NCBI RefSeq assembly: GCF_900185015.1
Contig: NZ_FXYD01000001.1
Span: 868,001 to 932,000 of the forward strand
Direction: 5' to 3'
Length of the DNA stretch: 64,000 bases
Origin: Octadecabacter ascidiaceicola
GTDB lineage: Bacteria; Pseudomonadota; Alphaproteobacteria; Rhodobacterales; Rhodobacteraceae
Made by a program: the position numbers and the translations under genes. Every line of letters starts with the position of its first letter. The first letter of the stretch is position 1. Under the pieces are notes generated by a model. That model was not told where the DNA came from. It was given only the letters and a program-made list of their open reading frames with translations, and did no database searches. Of this stretch, positions 35,205-44,671 are shown piece by piece.

Positions 35205-36647
35205 TTATAGACCTTTGGCTCGATAGCTCGCTGCGACTTTGCCAATCGAGACGAGATAAGCAGCAGTGCGCAAGTCTTTGACATCGTCACGTGCGTGCCA
35301 AACTTCGCGCATGGATTGGTATGCTGTGCGCATCGTGTCATCGAGGCCGGAACGAACCAATTCAAGCTCGCCCGCGCCGCGCAGGTACTTGGATTTAAAA
35401 TTCGGCGTCATGGACCATTGGTCCCCCAGATGTTCAGACAAGCGCTGAAGTTCGCCAACTATCAATTCATGGCGCGCCTCTTCTTGGCGCCGCTGCATCC
35501 GACCAAAACGGATATGGCTGAGGTTCTTTACCCACTCAAAATACGACACGGTCACACCGCCCGCGTTTGCGTACATATCGGGAATGATAACCGTACCCTT
35601 TTCGCGTAGAATTTCATCGGCGCCCGCAGTAATCGGGCCATTGGCGGCCTCAATAATTAAGGGTGCTTTTATGTTTGCTGCGTTGGTGAGGTTAATCACA
35701 CCTTCGAGTGCCGCGGGAATAAGGATGTCGCAATCCTGTTCAAGAACCAGCGCGCCGCTTTCGATGTAGGTCGCATTTGGGTAATCTTTTACGCCGCCAT
35801 GTTTTGCGATCCAGTCGCGGACGGCATCAACATCCAACCCACCTTCATCCGACAGCGCACCATCACGCTCGATGATGCCGGTTATAACGCAGCCATCTTC
35901 TTCTTGAAGAAACGCCGCGGCATGATACCCAACGTTACCTAGCCCCTGCACAACGACGCGCTTGCCGTCGAGCTGTCCACTTAACCCAGCCATCTTGATG
36001 TCCTCGGGGTGACGGAAGAATTCCTGCAATGCGTATTGGACGCCGCGACCTGTCGCCTCAACACGGCCCTGAATACCACCCGCGTGGGTCGGCTTACCGG
36101 TAACGCAAGCTGCTGCGTTAATGTCTGTAGTGTTCATCCGGCGGTACTGATCCGCGATCCATGCCATTTCTCGTTCGCCTGTACCCATATCTGGGGCTGG
36201 GACGTTTTGGGACGGATGGATCAAATCACGCTTCGCCAATTCATACGCGAAACGGCGGGTGATGCGTTCAAGTTCTTCTTCTTCCCACTCGCGCGGGTCA
36301 ATGCACAGCCCCCCCTTGGACCCGCCAAACGGCGTTTCCACAAGAGCACACTTATAGGTCATCAAAGCCGCAAGCGCCTCAACTTCATTTTGGTTAACGC
36401 CAAGTGAATAGCGAATACCTCCTTTCACCGGCTCCATATGTTCGGAATGAACAGATCGGTAGCCAGTGAATGTTTCGATTTTTCCGCGCAAACGAACACC
36501 GAATCGAACAGTATAGGTGGCATTGCAAACGCGAATTTTCTCTTCGAGGCCGGGCGGGAGATCCATCAATGCGACGGCGCGGTTGAACATAATATCAACG
36601 CTCTCACGGAAGGATGGTTCTTTAATTGCTGCGTTTGATGCGCTCAT
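35205..36647 (-). CDS. Glu/Leu/Phe/Val family dehydrogenase, likely glutamate dehydrogenase
   Basis: The 480-residue protein contains the two-domain fold of glutamate dehydrogenases: GGIRYSLGVNQNEVEALAALMTYK with the substrate-binding Lys near the start, the catalytic Lys region GGSKGGLCIDP, and the Rossmann motif QGLGNVGYHAAAFL. Start at 36647 is supported by AGAGGA 6 bases upstream. It interconverts 2-oxoglutarate plus ammonium and glutamate. Placed beside sarcosine oxidase and choline genes, it may recycle the nitrogen released by methylated-amine breakdown. The cofactor (NAD or NADP) is not readable. Confidence 0.92.
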   Translation of the reverse strand: MSASNAAIKEPSFRESVDIMFNRAVALMDLPPGLEEKIRVCNATYTVRFGVRLRGKIETFTGYRSVHSEHMEPVKGGIRYSLGVNQNEVEALAALMTYKCALVETPFGGSKGGLCIDPREWEEEELERITRRFAYELAKRDLIHPSQNVPAPDMGTGEREMAWIADQYRRMNTTDINAAACVTGKPTHAGGIQGRVEATGRGVQYALQEFFRHPEDIKMAGLSGQLDGKRVVVQGLGNVGYHAAAFLQEEDGCVITGIIERDGALSDEGGLDVDAVRDWIAKHGGVKDYPNATYIESGALVLEQDCDILIPAALEGVINLTNAANIKAPLIIEAANGPITAGADEILREKGTVIIPDMYANAGGVTVSYFEWVKNLSHIRFGRMQRRQEEARHELIVGELQRLSEHLGDQWSMTPNFKSKYLRGAGELELVRSGLDDTMRTAYQSMREVWHARDDVKDLRTAAYLVSIGKVAASYRAKGL

Positions 36648-37041
36648 TGGTTGTCCTCTCAAGACTTGTTCCAGTTCCACTTAAACCACATACTTTTCGG
36701 AGAGGTTAAGCGGCGAACGTTAATGATGAGATCGAGTTAAACACGATTCTATGCGGCCGTGTCGGTTAGTTTCAAATCTGGTCAGAAACGGGAGCAATCC
36801 ACAATTCCCGACAAATTGACGCACCATTTTCCCGCGACAATAAGGAAAATCCGGCGATTGTCCTCGACCTCTAAACAATCCCCCTATTCTAACGCCTTCT
36901 GTCGCGAAATGGACGGCGCGTTAACACTTTGCTGCCCAATTTCGCCCTAATTTAGCCACTCCTCAATGTTCTAAGCACCATCGAGAGCAAGGCTGAATCC
37001 GTCCGCAATTCGAATGCGGCGTAGGGCCGAGGAAGGTTAAT
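36648..37041. other. gene-free stretch between gdhA and the Tad-like genes
   Basis: About 390 bases, more AT-rich than its neighbours, with no convincing gene. It must hold promoters of both divergent units. I see no strong palindrome except a weak CCGCA...TGCGG repeat near 37000, and several TTAA-containing stretches that do not match the CtrA spacing. The start region before 37042 has AAGG. Confidence 0.5.
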
Positions 37042-38832
37042 ATGAGACAGAAGATGAAAAAATTGCTATCTGCAGAAACATCCCTACGAGGGCTCTTCAG
37101 AAAACTGCATCGTGACGAAGATGGTTCAATCATCATCTTCTCGTTAATGATGTTCGTCTTAATCTTGTGGTTCGGTGGCATGGCCGTTGACCTGATGCGC
37201 TTCGAAACAACGCGGGCAAAGCTTCAGGGTACGCTGGACCGCGCAGTCCTTGCAGCTGCCGACCTTGACCAAGTTTTGCCACCAGCAGAGGTTTGCGCCG
37301 ATTACTTCGAGAAAGCGGGCATGTCCCAGTTCCTTGACACGTGTACCGTAGATCAAGGCATCAACTATCGGGTTGTTACTGCGGTTGCGGATGCTGAAAT
37401 GCCGCTGTTCTTCTATGACTTGCCATCTGTTTTCTCTTCTCCGTTCTCAGCAGAGCTTTCGTCGCTCACCGTTTCCGGCACATCGACTGCCGAAGAACGT
37501 GTTACCGATGTTGAAGTTTCGCTCGTTTTGGACGTGTCCAGTTCGATGGACCAGAACAATCGCATTCAAAACCTGCGCCCGGCTGCACGGGACTTTGTTT
37601 CGACGGTTCTGGCCAACAACACGAATGCGCCGAAGGGCCTGATTACGATTTCGATCGTCCCCTATAGCGCTGTGGTTAATCCGGGCCCACAGCTTGAGCC
37701 CCACTTTCCAAACGTGAACCGGGTCCATGAACATTCAATGTGTTTGCTGTTTGATGCGAGTGAATTTACGTCGACAGCACTAGATTTGAACGGGTCCTAT
37801 AATCACGTCGCTCATTTCGGTTACAATGGCTATGGTAACTCTGTTTCAGAGAATCCATGGTGTTTCGCAGGCACGAGAAACGCAATTATTCCCCACACGA
37901 CAGATGAAGACAGACTTCATACGGCCATCGAAAATCTACACGCATTCGGGAACACAGCGATCGACATGGGTGTGAAGTGGGGGGTGGCCCTTCTTGACCC
38001 AAGCACGCGTTCGATAATTACGGACCTTGCGGGCACAGCTAACTCTGGTGTTCCGGCAATCGCATCCGGCCGCCCCGAAAATTTCGGTCAGTCCGACGTC
38101 CTTAAAATCCTCGTATTGATGACGGATGGCCAAAACACCAGCCAATGGGATCTTGTTGAGCCCTTCAAAACTGGGTTGTCGTTCGTGTGGTACGATTTGG
38201 ACAGCGACACGCAACCTCTGCAAGACGCAGCTCAGAATGGATGGTCCGTTCAATATAGGGGCTTCCATACGAAGAACAATCATTGGGACGACCGTTTCTA
38301 TTGGAATGGCCAATCAAACAATTCCCGCTTTCGGTCCTACCCTATGGGATTTAGCAATCGGTCGGAATATATCACCGCGCGTACGAACTCCCAAGGAAAT
38401 GTTCTGACAGTAGGGCAAGGCCCAACCTATCAAAACAGTGTCCGGAATGCATCTTGGCAGGAATTGTTCGCGATCCATTTCACGTCCCGAGTCAACGACG
38501 CCGTTCTGAGGGATGCACTAAACGCCCGAGCATTACCCTATAGAAGCGGCATATCTGGGCGTCCTGACTTCATTGATCCCGACTACGCGCTTAACTATTC
38601 GATTGTAAACGGCAACCAAGCCAATGCGCGCCTGTCAGCCATCTGTGACGCCGCCCGCAACGAAGGCGTCGTGATATACACAGTTGCATTTGAAGCGCCA
38701 ACCGGTGGCCAAGAAGCACTGCGCGACTGTGCAAGTACGCCAAGTCACTACTTTGACGTGGCCGGCACAGACATTTCGGACGCATTCTCTGCGATTGCAT
38801 CTGACATTCGCGCGCTGAAACTAACGCGATAA
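37042..38832 (+). CDS. TadG-like pilus-assembly protein with von Willebrand factor A domain
   Basis: The 596-residue protein starts with a Tad-type N-terminal region: HRDEDGSIIIFSLMMFVLIL, a conserved D/E-D-G-S motif before one membrane helix (residues 33-52), then LDRAVLAAADL. A VWA domain follows with the MIDAS motif DVSSS at residue 164, plus MTDGQNTSQWD later. The Flp-pilus TadG proteins have this plan; the VWA part probably binds proteins or ions outside the cell. The protein is followed by two TadE-like genes. No other tad gene (tadA, tadB, cpaA) is in the window. Confidence 0.87.
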   Translation: MRQKMKKLLSAETSLRGLFRKLHRDEDGSIIIFSLMMFVLILWFGGMAVDLMRFETTRAKLQGTLDRAVLAAADLDQVLPPAEVCADYFEKAGMSQFLDTCTVDQGINYRVVTAVADAEMPLFFYDLPSVFSSPFSAELSSLTVSGTSTAEERVTDVEVSLVLDVSSSMDQNNRIQNLRPAARDFVSTVLANNTNAPKGLITISIVPYSAVVNPGPQLEPHFPNVNRVHEHSMCLLFDASEFTSTALDLNGSYNHVAHFGYNGYGNSVSENPWCFAGTRNAIIPHTTDEDRLHTAIENLHAFGNTAIDMGVKWGVALLDPSTRSIITDLAGTANSGVPAIASGRPENFGQSDVLKILVLMTDGQNTSQWDLVEPFKTGLSFVWYDLDSDTQPLQDAAQNGWSVQYRGFHTKNNHWDDRFYWNGQSNNSRFRSYPMGFSNRSEYITARTNSQGNVLTVGQGPTYQNSVRNASWQELFAIHFTSRVNDAVLRDALNARALPYRSGISGRPDFIDPDYALNYSIVNGNQANARLSAICDAARNEGVVIYTVAFEAPTGGQEALRDCASTPSHYFDVAGTDISDAFSAIASDIRALKLTR

Positions 38833-38842
38833 GGAAATTGAT

Positions 38843-39406
38843 ATGATCTTTGCTATCAAATCCCTCGCGCGTTTCTTGCGACTCTTCCGCAAGGAAGAAG
38901 ACGGCAGTGAATCATTAGAGCTCGCTCTGATATTCCTTCCGTTTGTCATGATCCCGGTTTCGGGCTTTGAGCTTGGCTTGCTCATGACGCGCCATGTTAT
39001 GGTTGAGCGTGGGTTGGATATGGCTATTCGCGAAGTACGCCTGAACACAGGCGTCCCCTTCACAGAAACGCAGTTTAAAACTATGGTCTGCAATTCCGCG
39101 GGGATCATTCCAAATTGTATGGTCAACTTGCGCCTTGAAATGCGTAATATTGATCTGCGGCACACTGGATCTAACGCGACCAACCAGATTCCACGCCATG
39201 CATCCTGCACGAACTTGGATTACCCAAACCAAGCGCCGCGGAACTATACCAATGGTGTTCCGAACGAACTGATGGTCGTCCGCGCCTGCGGCTTATTCTC
39301 GCCTATGTTGCCTGAATTCGGGCTGGGTTATTTCTTGTCCCGGATACGGGGCGACGGCAACTACCCGTTGGTGGCAACCGCTGCCTTTGTGATGGAGCCT
39401 TTATAA
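38843..39406 (+). CDS. TadE-like pilus-assembly protein (first copy)
   Basis: A 187-residue protein with an N-terminal acidic tract (RKEEDGSESLELALIFLPFV) before a single membrane helix (about residues 26-47), the hallmark of TadE minor pseudopilins with a prepilin-like site. The remaining about 140 residues are predicted soluble and include two Cys. It lies 10 bases after the VWA-TadG gene and its stop codon abuts the next ATG (TAAATG). It likely works in the same surface complex, with an unknown partner. Confidence 0.83.
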   Translation: MIFAIKSLARFLRLFRKEEDGSESLELALIFLPFVMIPVSGFELGLLMTRHVMVERGLDMAIREVRLNTGVPFTETQFKTMVCNSAGIIPNCMVNLRLEMRNIDLRHTGSNATNQIPRHASCTNLDYPNQAPRNYTNGVPNELMVVRACGLFSPMLPEFGLGYFLSRIRGDGNYPLVATAAFVMEPL

Positions 39407-40030
39407 ATGCTGAAGTTCTTCAAATCAAAACTCCGCCAGTTCCGACGCGAAGATGAAGGCGCAATGGTTGTCGAAGCGATGATCATGTTCCCGACGTTGT
39501 TCGCGGCCGTGATCGCGACCTTCGTTTTCTTTGACGCGTTCCGAAACCAGTCTATTAACCTTAAGGCTGCGTACACAATCTCTGAGGCGTTTAGCCGGGA
39601 AGAATTGTACATCACCAACCGGTTCATTAACAATACATGGCGCTTGCACCGCTTTTTAACCAACTCTACCGATCTCACAAAGATGCGTGTGACGCTCATC
39701 CAGTACATTGATGACACTGACGATGGCACCGACAATGGCGACTATTTCGTTGTTTGGTCCCGTCAAAAAGGTGGCGCTGGTACGCTCAACAACAATGGTT
39801 TGGCACAAATGGATGGAAGGGACGAAATCCCGGTCATGCCTCATCGTGAAACGCTGATCCTGGTGCAAACATGGGTCGATTATGAGCCAAACTTTAGTAT
39901 TGGTCTTGGTGCTTTCACCTTCGAGAATGCAATTTTTACACGTCCCCGTTTCGCACCCAATGGTATCTGCTATGACCACAACGGTAACGCAAACGGCAGT
40001 GAAATTTGCCCGGTTGGTGGTGGCGCCTAA
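39407..40030 (+). CDS. TadE-like pilus-assembly protein (second copy)
   Basis: A 207-residue protein, again with REDEGAMVVEAMIMFPTLFA before one membrane helix (about residues 22-45), then a soluble region. The N-terminal pattern and size resemble the preceding gene, and the two likely arose by duplication and divergence. The ending has a Cys-x-Asp-HNGNANGSEICPVGGGA region with paired cysteines. It starts directly after the stop of the first copy. The convergent 40049 gene lies 18 bases downstream. Confidence 0.82.
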   Translation: MLKFFKSKLRQFRREDEGAMVVEAMIMFPTLFAAVIATFVFFDAFRNQSINLKAAYTISEAFSREELYITNRFINNTWRLHRFLTNSTDLTKMRVTLIQYIDDTDDGTDNGDYFVVWSRQKGGAGTLNNNGLAQMDGRDEIPVMPHRETLILVQTWVDYEPNFSIGLGAFTFENAIFTRPRFAPNGICYDHNGNANGSEICPVGGGA

Positions 40031-40048
40031 GCTTTCGCCCTTACGATC

Positions 40049-40522
40049 CTAATCGATCCGCAAAGCAATCTGTTCTGCCATGTATTTGGCCGGACCAGAT
40101 TCCGTCACCCCACCGACCCCAACACGCGTCGAAAACCGCCACCACAAGCCAGGAGCCCAAGCGCGTGGCTGGCTACGATGCAGGCGTAAGACAAAGCCGT
40201 TTGATGATTTGAACGCAAATGCTCCGCGATCAACTGATCTGACGTTCGTCAATTCCGTCAACACGTGGCCTGATGTGTCGCGCAACTCGCGTTCCGTCAG
40301 CACAAGCCCGAGCATCGTCGCACGGCGCAATCGTTCCGCAACAATAAGTGCGCCAGAGCCAAGCAACATTAAGTAAACTTGCCAGCCAAACTCCGGCGGC
40401 TTCACGAACGCCAACAGAATAAGCATGGCCCCCAAGGCGAAAATCGCGAAATACGCAAAAAGCCTGCGCAGCCGTGACACTTGAAGCGTGGCGATTATCT
40501 CATCTTCTTTGGCGTTTTTCAT
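40049..40522 (-). CDS. membrane protein with two helices, function unknown
   Basis: The 157-residue protein has two membrane helices near the N-terminus (about residues 22-41 and 46-64, LFAYFAIFALGAMLILLAF and VYLMLLGSGALIVAERL), then a soluble domain with VLTERELRDTSGHVLTEL and FAFKSSNGFVLRLHRSQPRAW. The second part resembles small bacterial PH-like domains, but I do not recognise a named family. It may be a conserved Rhodobacteraceae protein. Its neighbours are the convergent TadE-like gene and the oxidoreductase gene upstream. Confidence 0.7.
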   Translation of the reverse strand: MKNAKEDEIIATLQVSRLRRLFAYFAIFALGAMLILLAFVKPPEFGWQVYLMLLGSGALIVAERLRRATMLGLVLTERELRDTSGHVLTELTNVRSVDRGAFAFKSSNGFVLRLHRSQPRAWAPGLWWRFSTRVGVGGVTESGPAKYMAEQIALRID

Positions 40523-40579
40523 GTCGGCCCCTGATTGCTTGCTTTTCCTCTAGCCAACTCGAGGGAGCTTTAAAAGCGT

Positions 40580-41524
40580 CTAGCGGGGCGGCGTCACCTC
40601 ATATCCTGGTTCTTCAGGTTCATCATCAACCATCTCAGCAGGGAAACCTGGCGCCGTAATGTCCAACCCTGTGGCTTCCTCTAATCGTTTGATGATGTCA
40701 TCGCTTTGCGCGTCAAACCCGTATCGATCGATACCTTCTTCAAAAATCTTCACCATCATCGGGCTGATCTCCAATGGTACGTCATTGTCCTCGGCAATCT
40801 GCTGAAACAGCCCAATGTCTTTCTTTACAAGCCCCATCGAGAACCCGATATCGCGGCTGCCGTTCAAAATAACTTGGCTTTCAGTTTCATGCACAAAGGA
40901 CGTTCCGCTTGAAATCTTGATCGCTTCATAGGTGGTCGCCAGATCCATTCCCGCAGCTTTCATCGTAACCATAGCCTCACAAACAGTCAGCAGGTTCGCC
41001 GTCGCCAGATAGTTCGTCATCACCTTAAGCGTGCTGGCCGTGCCAATGTCGCCTGTGTGCAAAACCCGCCGCCCCAAAGTGGTCAACAACGGCAACACCT
41101 TTTCAAACGTCGCGCGGTCACAACCCGCAAAAATAGAAATGTTGCCCGTATCCGCACGGTGACATCCACCAGACACCGGACAATCCACCGCAAAACCGCC
41201 ACGCTCAGTCACGGCTGCCGCGTGGCGCTTGAGTTCCTCCGAATCCGTGGTCGACATTTCCAGCCAGATCTTACCTTCAGTCACACTGGGCATCATCGCT
41301 TCAACCACAGCGGCGCAGGCTTTTGGCGACGGCAAACACGTAATGACCACATCGCACTCCGCCATTAGTTGTGCAGGCGATCCGCCATCACGTGCACCGC
41401 GTGCCACAAATCCAGCCACGGCCTCAGCATCCAAATCATGCACGAACAAATCAAACCCGTTACGCAAGACTGACCCCGCCAGTTTTCCGCCCACTGACCC
41501 AAGCCCGACAAATCCAACTTTCAT
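40580..41524 (-). CDS. beta-hydroxyacid dehydrogenase (3-hydroxyisobutyrate dehydrogenase-like)
   Basis: Starting at 41524 (AGGAG before the ATG), the 314-residue protein has the N-terminal NAD(P)-binding motif GFVGLGSVGGKLAG, the substrate-binding DCPVSGGCHRADTGNISIFAG and the catalytic Lys region TLKVMTNYLATANL. These define the 3-hydroxyisobutyrate/6-phosphogluconate dehydrogenase-like family, which also includes tartronate semialdehyde reductase. Substrate cannot be decided from the sequence. The last 20 residues are acidic and proline-rich (DDEPEEPGYEVTPPR), which is unusual and probably disordered. Confidence 0.88.
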   Translation of the reverse strand: MKVGFVGLGSVGGKLAGSVLRNGFDLFVHDLDAEAVAGFVARGARDGGSPAQLMAECDVVITCLPSPKACAAVVEAMMPSVTEGKIWLEMSTTDSEELKRHAAAVTERGGFAVDCPVSGGCHRADTGNISIFAGCDRATFEKVLPLLTTLGRRVLHTGDIGTASTLKVMTNYLATANLLTVCEAMVTMKAAGMDLATTYEAIKISSGTSFVHETESQVILNGSRDIGFSMGLVKKDIGLFQQIAEDNDVPLEISPMMVKIFEEGIDRYGFDAQSDDIIKRLEEATGLDITAPGFPAEMVDDEPEEPGYEVTPPR

Positions 41525-41709
41525 AATTTTTCTCCTGTTTGGGAAAACGTCCCTGCATGCGTCCGACACGTCTGTTTCATTCACGACACGTCTTGTCTTT
41601 GTTTCTAGAATATTCCAGCCAGGGGTTCTGACGTCCAAAACGTACAGCCTTCCTTGCTGACCTCGTCACCTGCATCTATGGTCGCCGCAACTCCGAATGG
41701 ACATAAAAC

Positions 41710-41997
41710 ATGCGCTTCGCTTTCGCCCTTTTAGCTATGCTTGCTGCACTGCCATCATGCTCCGGATTTCCGGAACTTGATGGAACAGTCACGCCGGAAC
41801 AGGCCAATGCGCCCTTCCCTGAACTTGTGCCCCTCGCACCGCTTCTGGCACAAGCAAACACCAGCACAGGCGGAACAGAAGCAGCGATTACAGACCTTGA
41901 ACCGCGTCTGGCGAACCTGCGTGCACGCGCTGCGCGTTTGCGTGGCCCAGTTATTCCCGCCGCAATACGCACACGCATGTTGCGCGGCGTACGTTGA
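41710..41997 (+). CDS. small lipoprotein, 95 residues
   Basis: The 95-residue product has a lipoprotein signal MRFAFALLAMLAALPSC (lipobox LPSC, Cys17). The rest holds a proline-rich early part and a helix-forming stretch ITDLEPRLANLRARAARLRG with heptad-like leucines and many arginines, so it may be a short coiled coil reaching from the membrane. Function unknown. It lies between the oxidoreductase gene and homoserine dehydrogenase, in the direction of the latter, 56 bases before it. Confidence 0.75.
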   Translation: MRFAFALLAMLAALPSCSGFPELDGTVTPEQANAPFPELVPLAPLLAQANTSTGGTEAAITDLEPRLANLRARAARLRGPVIPAAIRTRMLRGVR

Positions 41998-42053
41998 AGT
42001 CCCGCTGCCAACACGCTAACACCCGCCTAATTCTAATCTAAGGACTATCCCTC

Positions 42054-43343
42054 ATGACCACTCCCCTTCGTCTCGGCATTGCTGGCCTCGGAACAGTTGG
42101 TGTGGGCGTTGTCCGTATCATTCGCAAACAGGCTGACTTGCTAGAAGCCCGTACCGGCCGCAAAATCACAATTTCCGCGGTGTCCGCGCGGTCCAAAGAC
42201 AAAGACCGTGGCATTCCATTGACGGACTACGCATGGGAAGACGATCCGGTCGCATTGGCCAAGCGTGATGATATTGATGTGTTTGTTGAACTCATGGGGG
42301 GCGACGAGGGCCCAGCCAAAGACGCAACCGAAGCCGCGATCAAAGCTGGCAAAGACGTGGTTACAGCCAACAAAGCCATGCTCGCCCACCACGGCCAAGA
42401 ACTAGCCGAAGCCGCTGAGAAAGCTGGTTTGGTCATCCGCTATGAAGCCGCAGTTGCGGGCGGCATTCCAGTGATGAAGGCTCTGACCGAAGGTCTGGCA
42501 GGCAACGAAATCACCCGCGTTATGGGCGTGATGAACGGCACCTGTAACTACATTCTGACGCAAATGCAGGCGACCCGTCAGGGGTACAACGCCCTGTTTG
42601 ATGAGGCCGACAAGCTCGGCTATCTTGAAGCCGATCCGAACCTTGATGTGGGCGGCATCGATGCGGGCCACAAGCTTTCGCTTTTGTCCTCTGTCGCCTT
42701 CGGCACTCAGGTCGATTTTGACGCGGTAGAGCTTGAAGGCATCCAGGCAATCACCCTTGAAGACATCGATGCGGCGGCTGATATGGGCTTCCGCATTAAA
42801 CTGCTTGGCGTCGCGCAAATGACCGGCCGTGGCCTTGAGCAGCGCATGTCCCCGTGCTTGGTGCCAGATCAGTCCCCGCTCGGTCAACTCGAAGGCGGCA
42901 CCAATATGGTCGTCATTGAGGGCGATTCTGTGGGCCAAATCGTGTTGCGCGGCGCTGGTGCTGGAGAAGGTCCAACTGCAAGCGCGGTCATGTCCGACGT
43001 GATCGATATTGCTCGTGGATTGCGTTTGAAAACTTTCGGGCAACCCGCAACGACCCTGCGCAAAGCGCGCGCTGCTAAGGCTGCGGTCCCTGCGCCTTAT
43101 TATCTACGTATGCAACTGGTCGACAAACCCGGTGCACTCGCCAAAGTCGCCGCCGTCTTGGGCGATGCAGGCGTTTCGATTGACCGGATGCGCCAGTACG
43201 GCCACCAAGACACAGAAGCGCCTGTACTGATTGTGACCCACAAAGTCACACGCACAGCACTTGACGAAGCGCTTGCAGCGATGACCAAAACATCCGTTGT
43301 GCAAAGAGACCCCGTCGCCATTCGCATCGAAGATGTTGGCTAG
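42054..43343 (+). CDS. hom: homoserine dehydrogenase
   Basis: The 429-residue protein has an N-terminal NAD(P) motif GIAGLGTVGVGVVRII, the homoserine-dehydrogenase signature region GGIDAGHKLSLLSSVAFG, and a C-terminal ACT domain (from about residue 348, LVDKPGALAKVAAVLGDAGVSIDRM) for feedback control, typically by threonine. It reduces aspartate semialdehyde to homoserine for threonine and methionine synthesis. AAGGA precedes the ATG. In related genomes glpX and recJ often follow hom; here an MFS gene is between them. Confidence 0.96.
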   Translation: MTTPLRLGIAGLGTVGVGVVRIIRKQADLLEARTGRKITISAVSARSKDKDRGIPLTDYAWEDDPVALAKRDDIDVFVELMGGDEGPAKDATEAAIKAGKDVVTANKAMLAHHGQELAEAAEKAGLVIRYEAAVAGGIPVMKALTEGLAGNEITRVMGVMNGTCNYILTQMQATRQGYNALFDEADKLGYLEADPNLDVGGIDAGHKLSLLSSVAFGTQVDFDAVELEGIQAITLEDIDAAADMGFRIKLLGVAQMTGRGLEQRMSPCLVPDQSPLGQLEGGTNMVVIEGDSVGQIVLRGAGAGEGPTASAVMSDVIDIARGLRLKTFGQPATTLRKARAAKAAVPAPYYLRMQLVDKPGALAKVAAVLGDAGVSIDRMRQYGHQDTEAPVLIVTHKVTRTALDEALAAMTKTSVVQRDPVAIRIEDVG

Positions 43344-43374
43344 CTTACTTTAGGTGACCTGTTAGGGTGGCGTC

Positions 43375-44604
43375 ATGCAACCAGACGTCACCAGCAATAT
43401 TTCACTTTACCGCTGGTCGCGTTTCCTGCGCAGCTTGACCTTTTGGCAGGCGGTCTGGTTCCTGTATTTCCAAGACATTCTGTCAGGTGCGCAAGCGATC
43501 CTTCTATATGTCGTGCTCGACGTGGCGATCACCGTTCTTGAGGTCCCGTCCGGCTATATGTCTGACCGTCTTGGGCGACGCAAAACGCTGATCGCCAGTG
43601 CCGCTGTAACCCTCATCGGGGTTACCCTTCTCGGTTTTGGAAGCAGCTTTGCCGTTTTCATAGCAGCACAAATTCTTATCGGTGCAGGCAGCGCATTTTC
43701 AAGCGGCACAGACGAAGCATTGCTTTACGAAAGCCTAGCCGCGACAGGGCGTGAGGGTGAGATCGAGGCACAGGAAGTCGTCGCATGGCGGTTCTCCTTT
43801 GTCGGCCTCGCGCTGTCAGCCGTAACGGGTGGCGCACTTGCATTGATTGACCCGCGCCTGCCGTTCATCGCAACCGGCGGCGCAATGGCGGGTTTGGTCT
43901 GGGTGACTTGGCGTTTTGTCGAACCTCCGCGCACAACGGAAATGGCGGAAGGGGTTGAATTGCTACGGCTTTCGCATTTGGGGGCAAACTTTCGCAACCC
44001 CGTGCTGTTGTGGTTCTTCGCCCTTACCGTCTTGATGTACTGTTTTAGCCACCTGCCGTTTGTGTTTGGACAACCCTTTATTCTTGAAGCATTGAACGAT
44101 GTTGGCTTTGCCAGCAGCGCACCCTTGGTTAGCGGCGCAATCACGGCCTTGATGATGGGGATTTCCGTTGCTGTTTCACTTGTGGCCCTGCAATTACGCA
44201 ATGCACTTGGCCTTCCACTGCTGCTTCTCAGCGCGTACGGGCTGCAGATCGTAATCAGCGGTGTAATGGCACTTACAGACAGCGCTATCGTGCTCGTTTT
44301 TTTACTGCTGCGCATGGTGCCTGACGCCTTATCTCGTCCATTCATTCTTGGCCGCATTCAACCGCTGTTGTCAGATGATAGCCGGGCGACGTGGCTGTCC
44401 CTTAAAAGCTTTGTAGGCCGCCTCACTTTTGCGGTGGCCCTTTCCGCCGGCGCGATATCAACAACGGACGCCGGATTGATGCCCTATGCTGACATCGCGC
44501 GCATCCTGTCCATCGCAACCGTAATCGGGATCACGACACTTGCGTTGCTTGCCCTTGGCGCAAGCAAAATAACAGTTGCCGCGCCAAAAAATTCCGATTG
44601 TTAG
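43375..44604 (+). CDS. MFS transporter
   Basis: A 409-residue protein with about 12 membrane segments, the loop GYMSDRLGRRKTLI as MFS motif A after segment 2, and a matching symmetrical half. It resembles the proton-driven drug or sugar efflux class but I cannot name a substrate. It lies 31 bases after hom and 67 bases before glpX, an otherwise conserved neighbour pair, so it may be an inserted gene. No sign of truncation or of an associated mobile element is seen. Confidence 0.85.
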   Translation: MQPDVTSNISLYRWSRFLRSLTFWQAVWFLYFQDILSGAQAILLYVVLDVAITVLEVPSGYMSDRLGRRKTLIASAAVTLIGVTLLGFGSSFAVFIAAQILIGAGSAFSSGTDEALLYESLAATGREGEIEAQEVVAWRFSFVGLALSAVTGGALALIDPRLPFIATGGAMAGLVWVTWRFVEPPRTTEMAEGVELLRLSHLGANFRNPVLLWFFALTVLMYCFSHLPFVFGQPFILEALNDVGFASSAPLVSGAITALMMGISVAVSLVALQLRNALGLPLLLLSAYGLQIVISGVMALTDSAIVLVFLLLRMVPDALSRPFILGRIQPLLSDDSRATWLSLKSFVGRLTFAVALSAGAISTTDAGLMPYADIARILSIATVIGITTLALLALGASKITVAAPKNSDC

Positions 44605-44671
44605 CGCTCTCAGGCTTGTAGCTCTGCCGTGCATGACGATAGGTCGGGGTAACTCAGATAAGGATCTCCAC

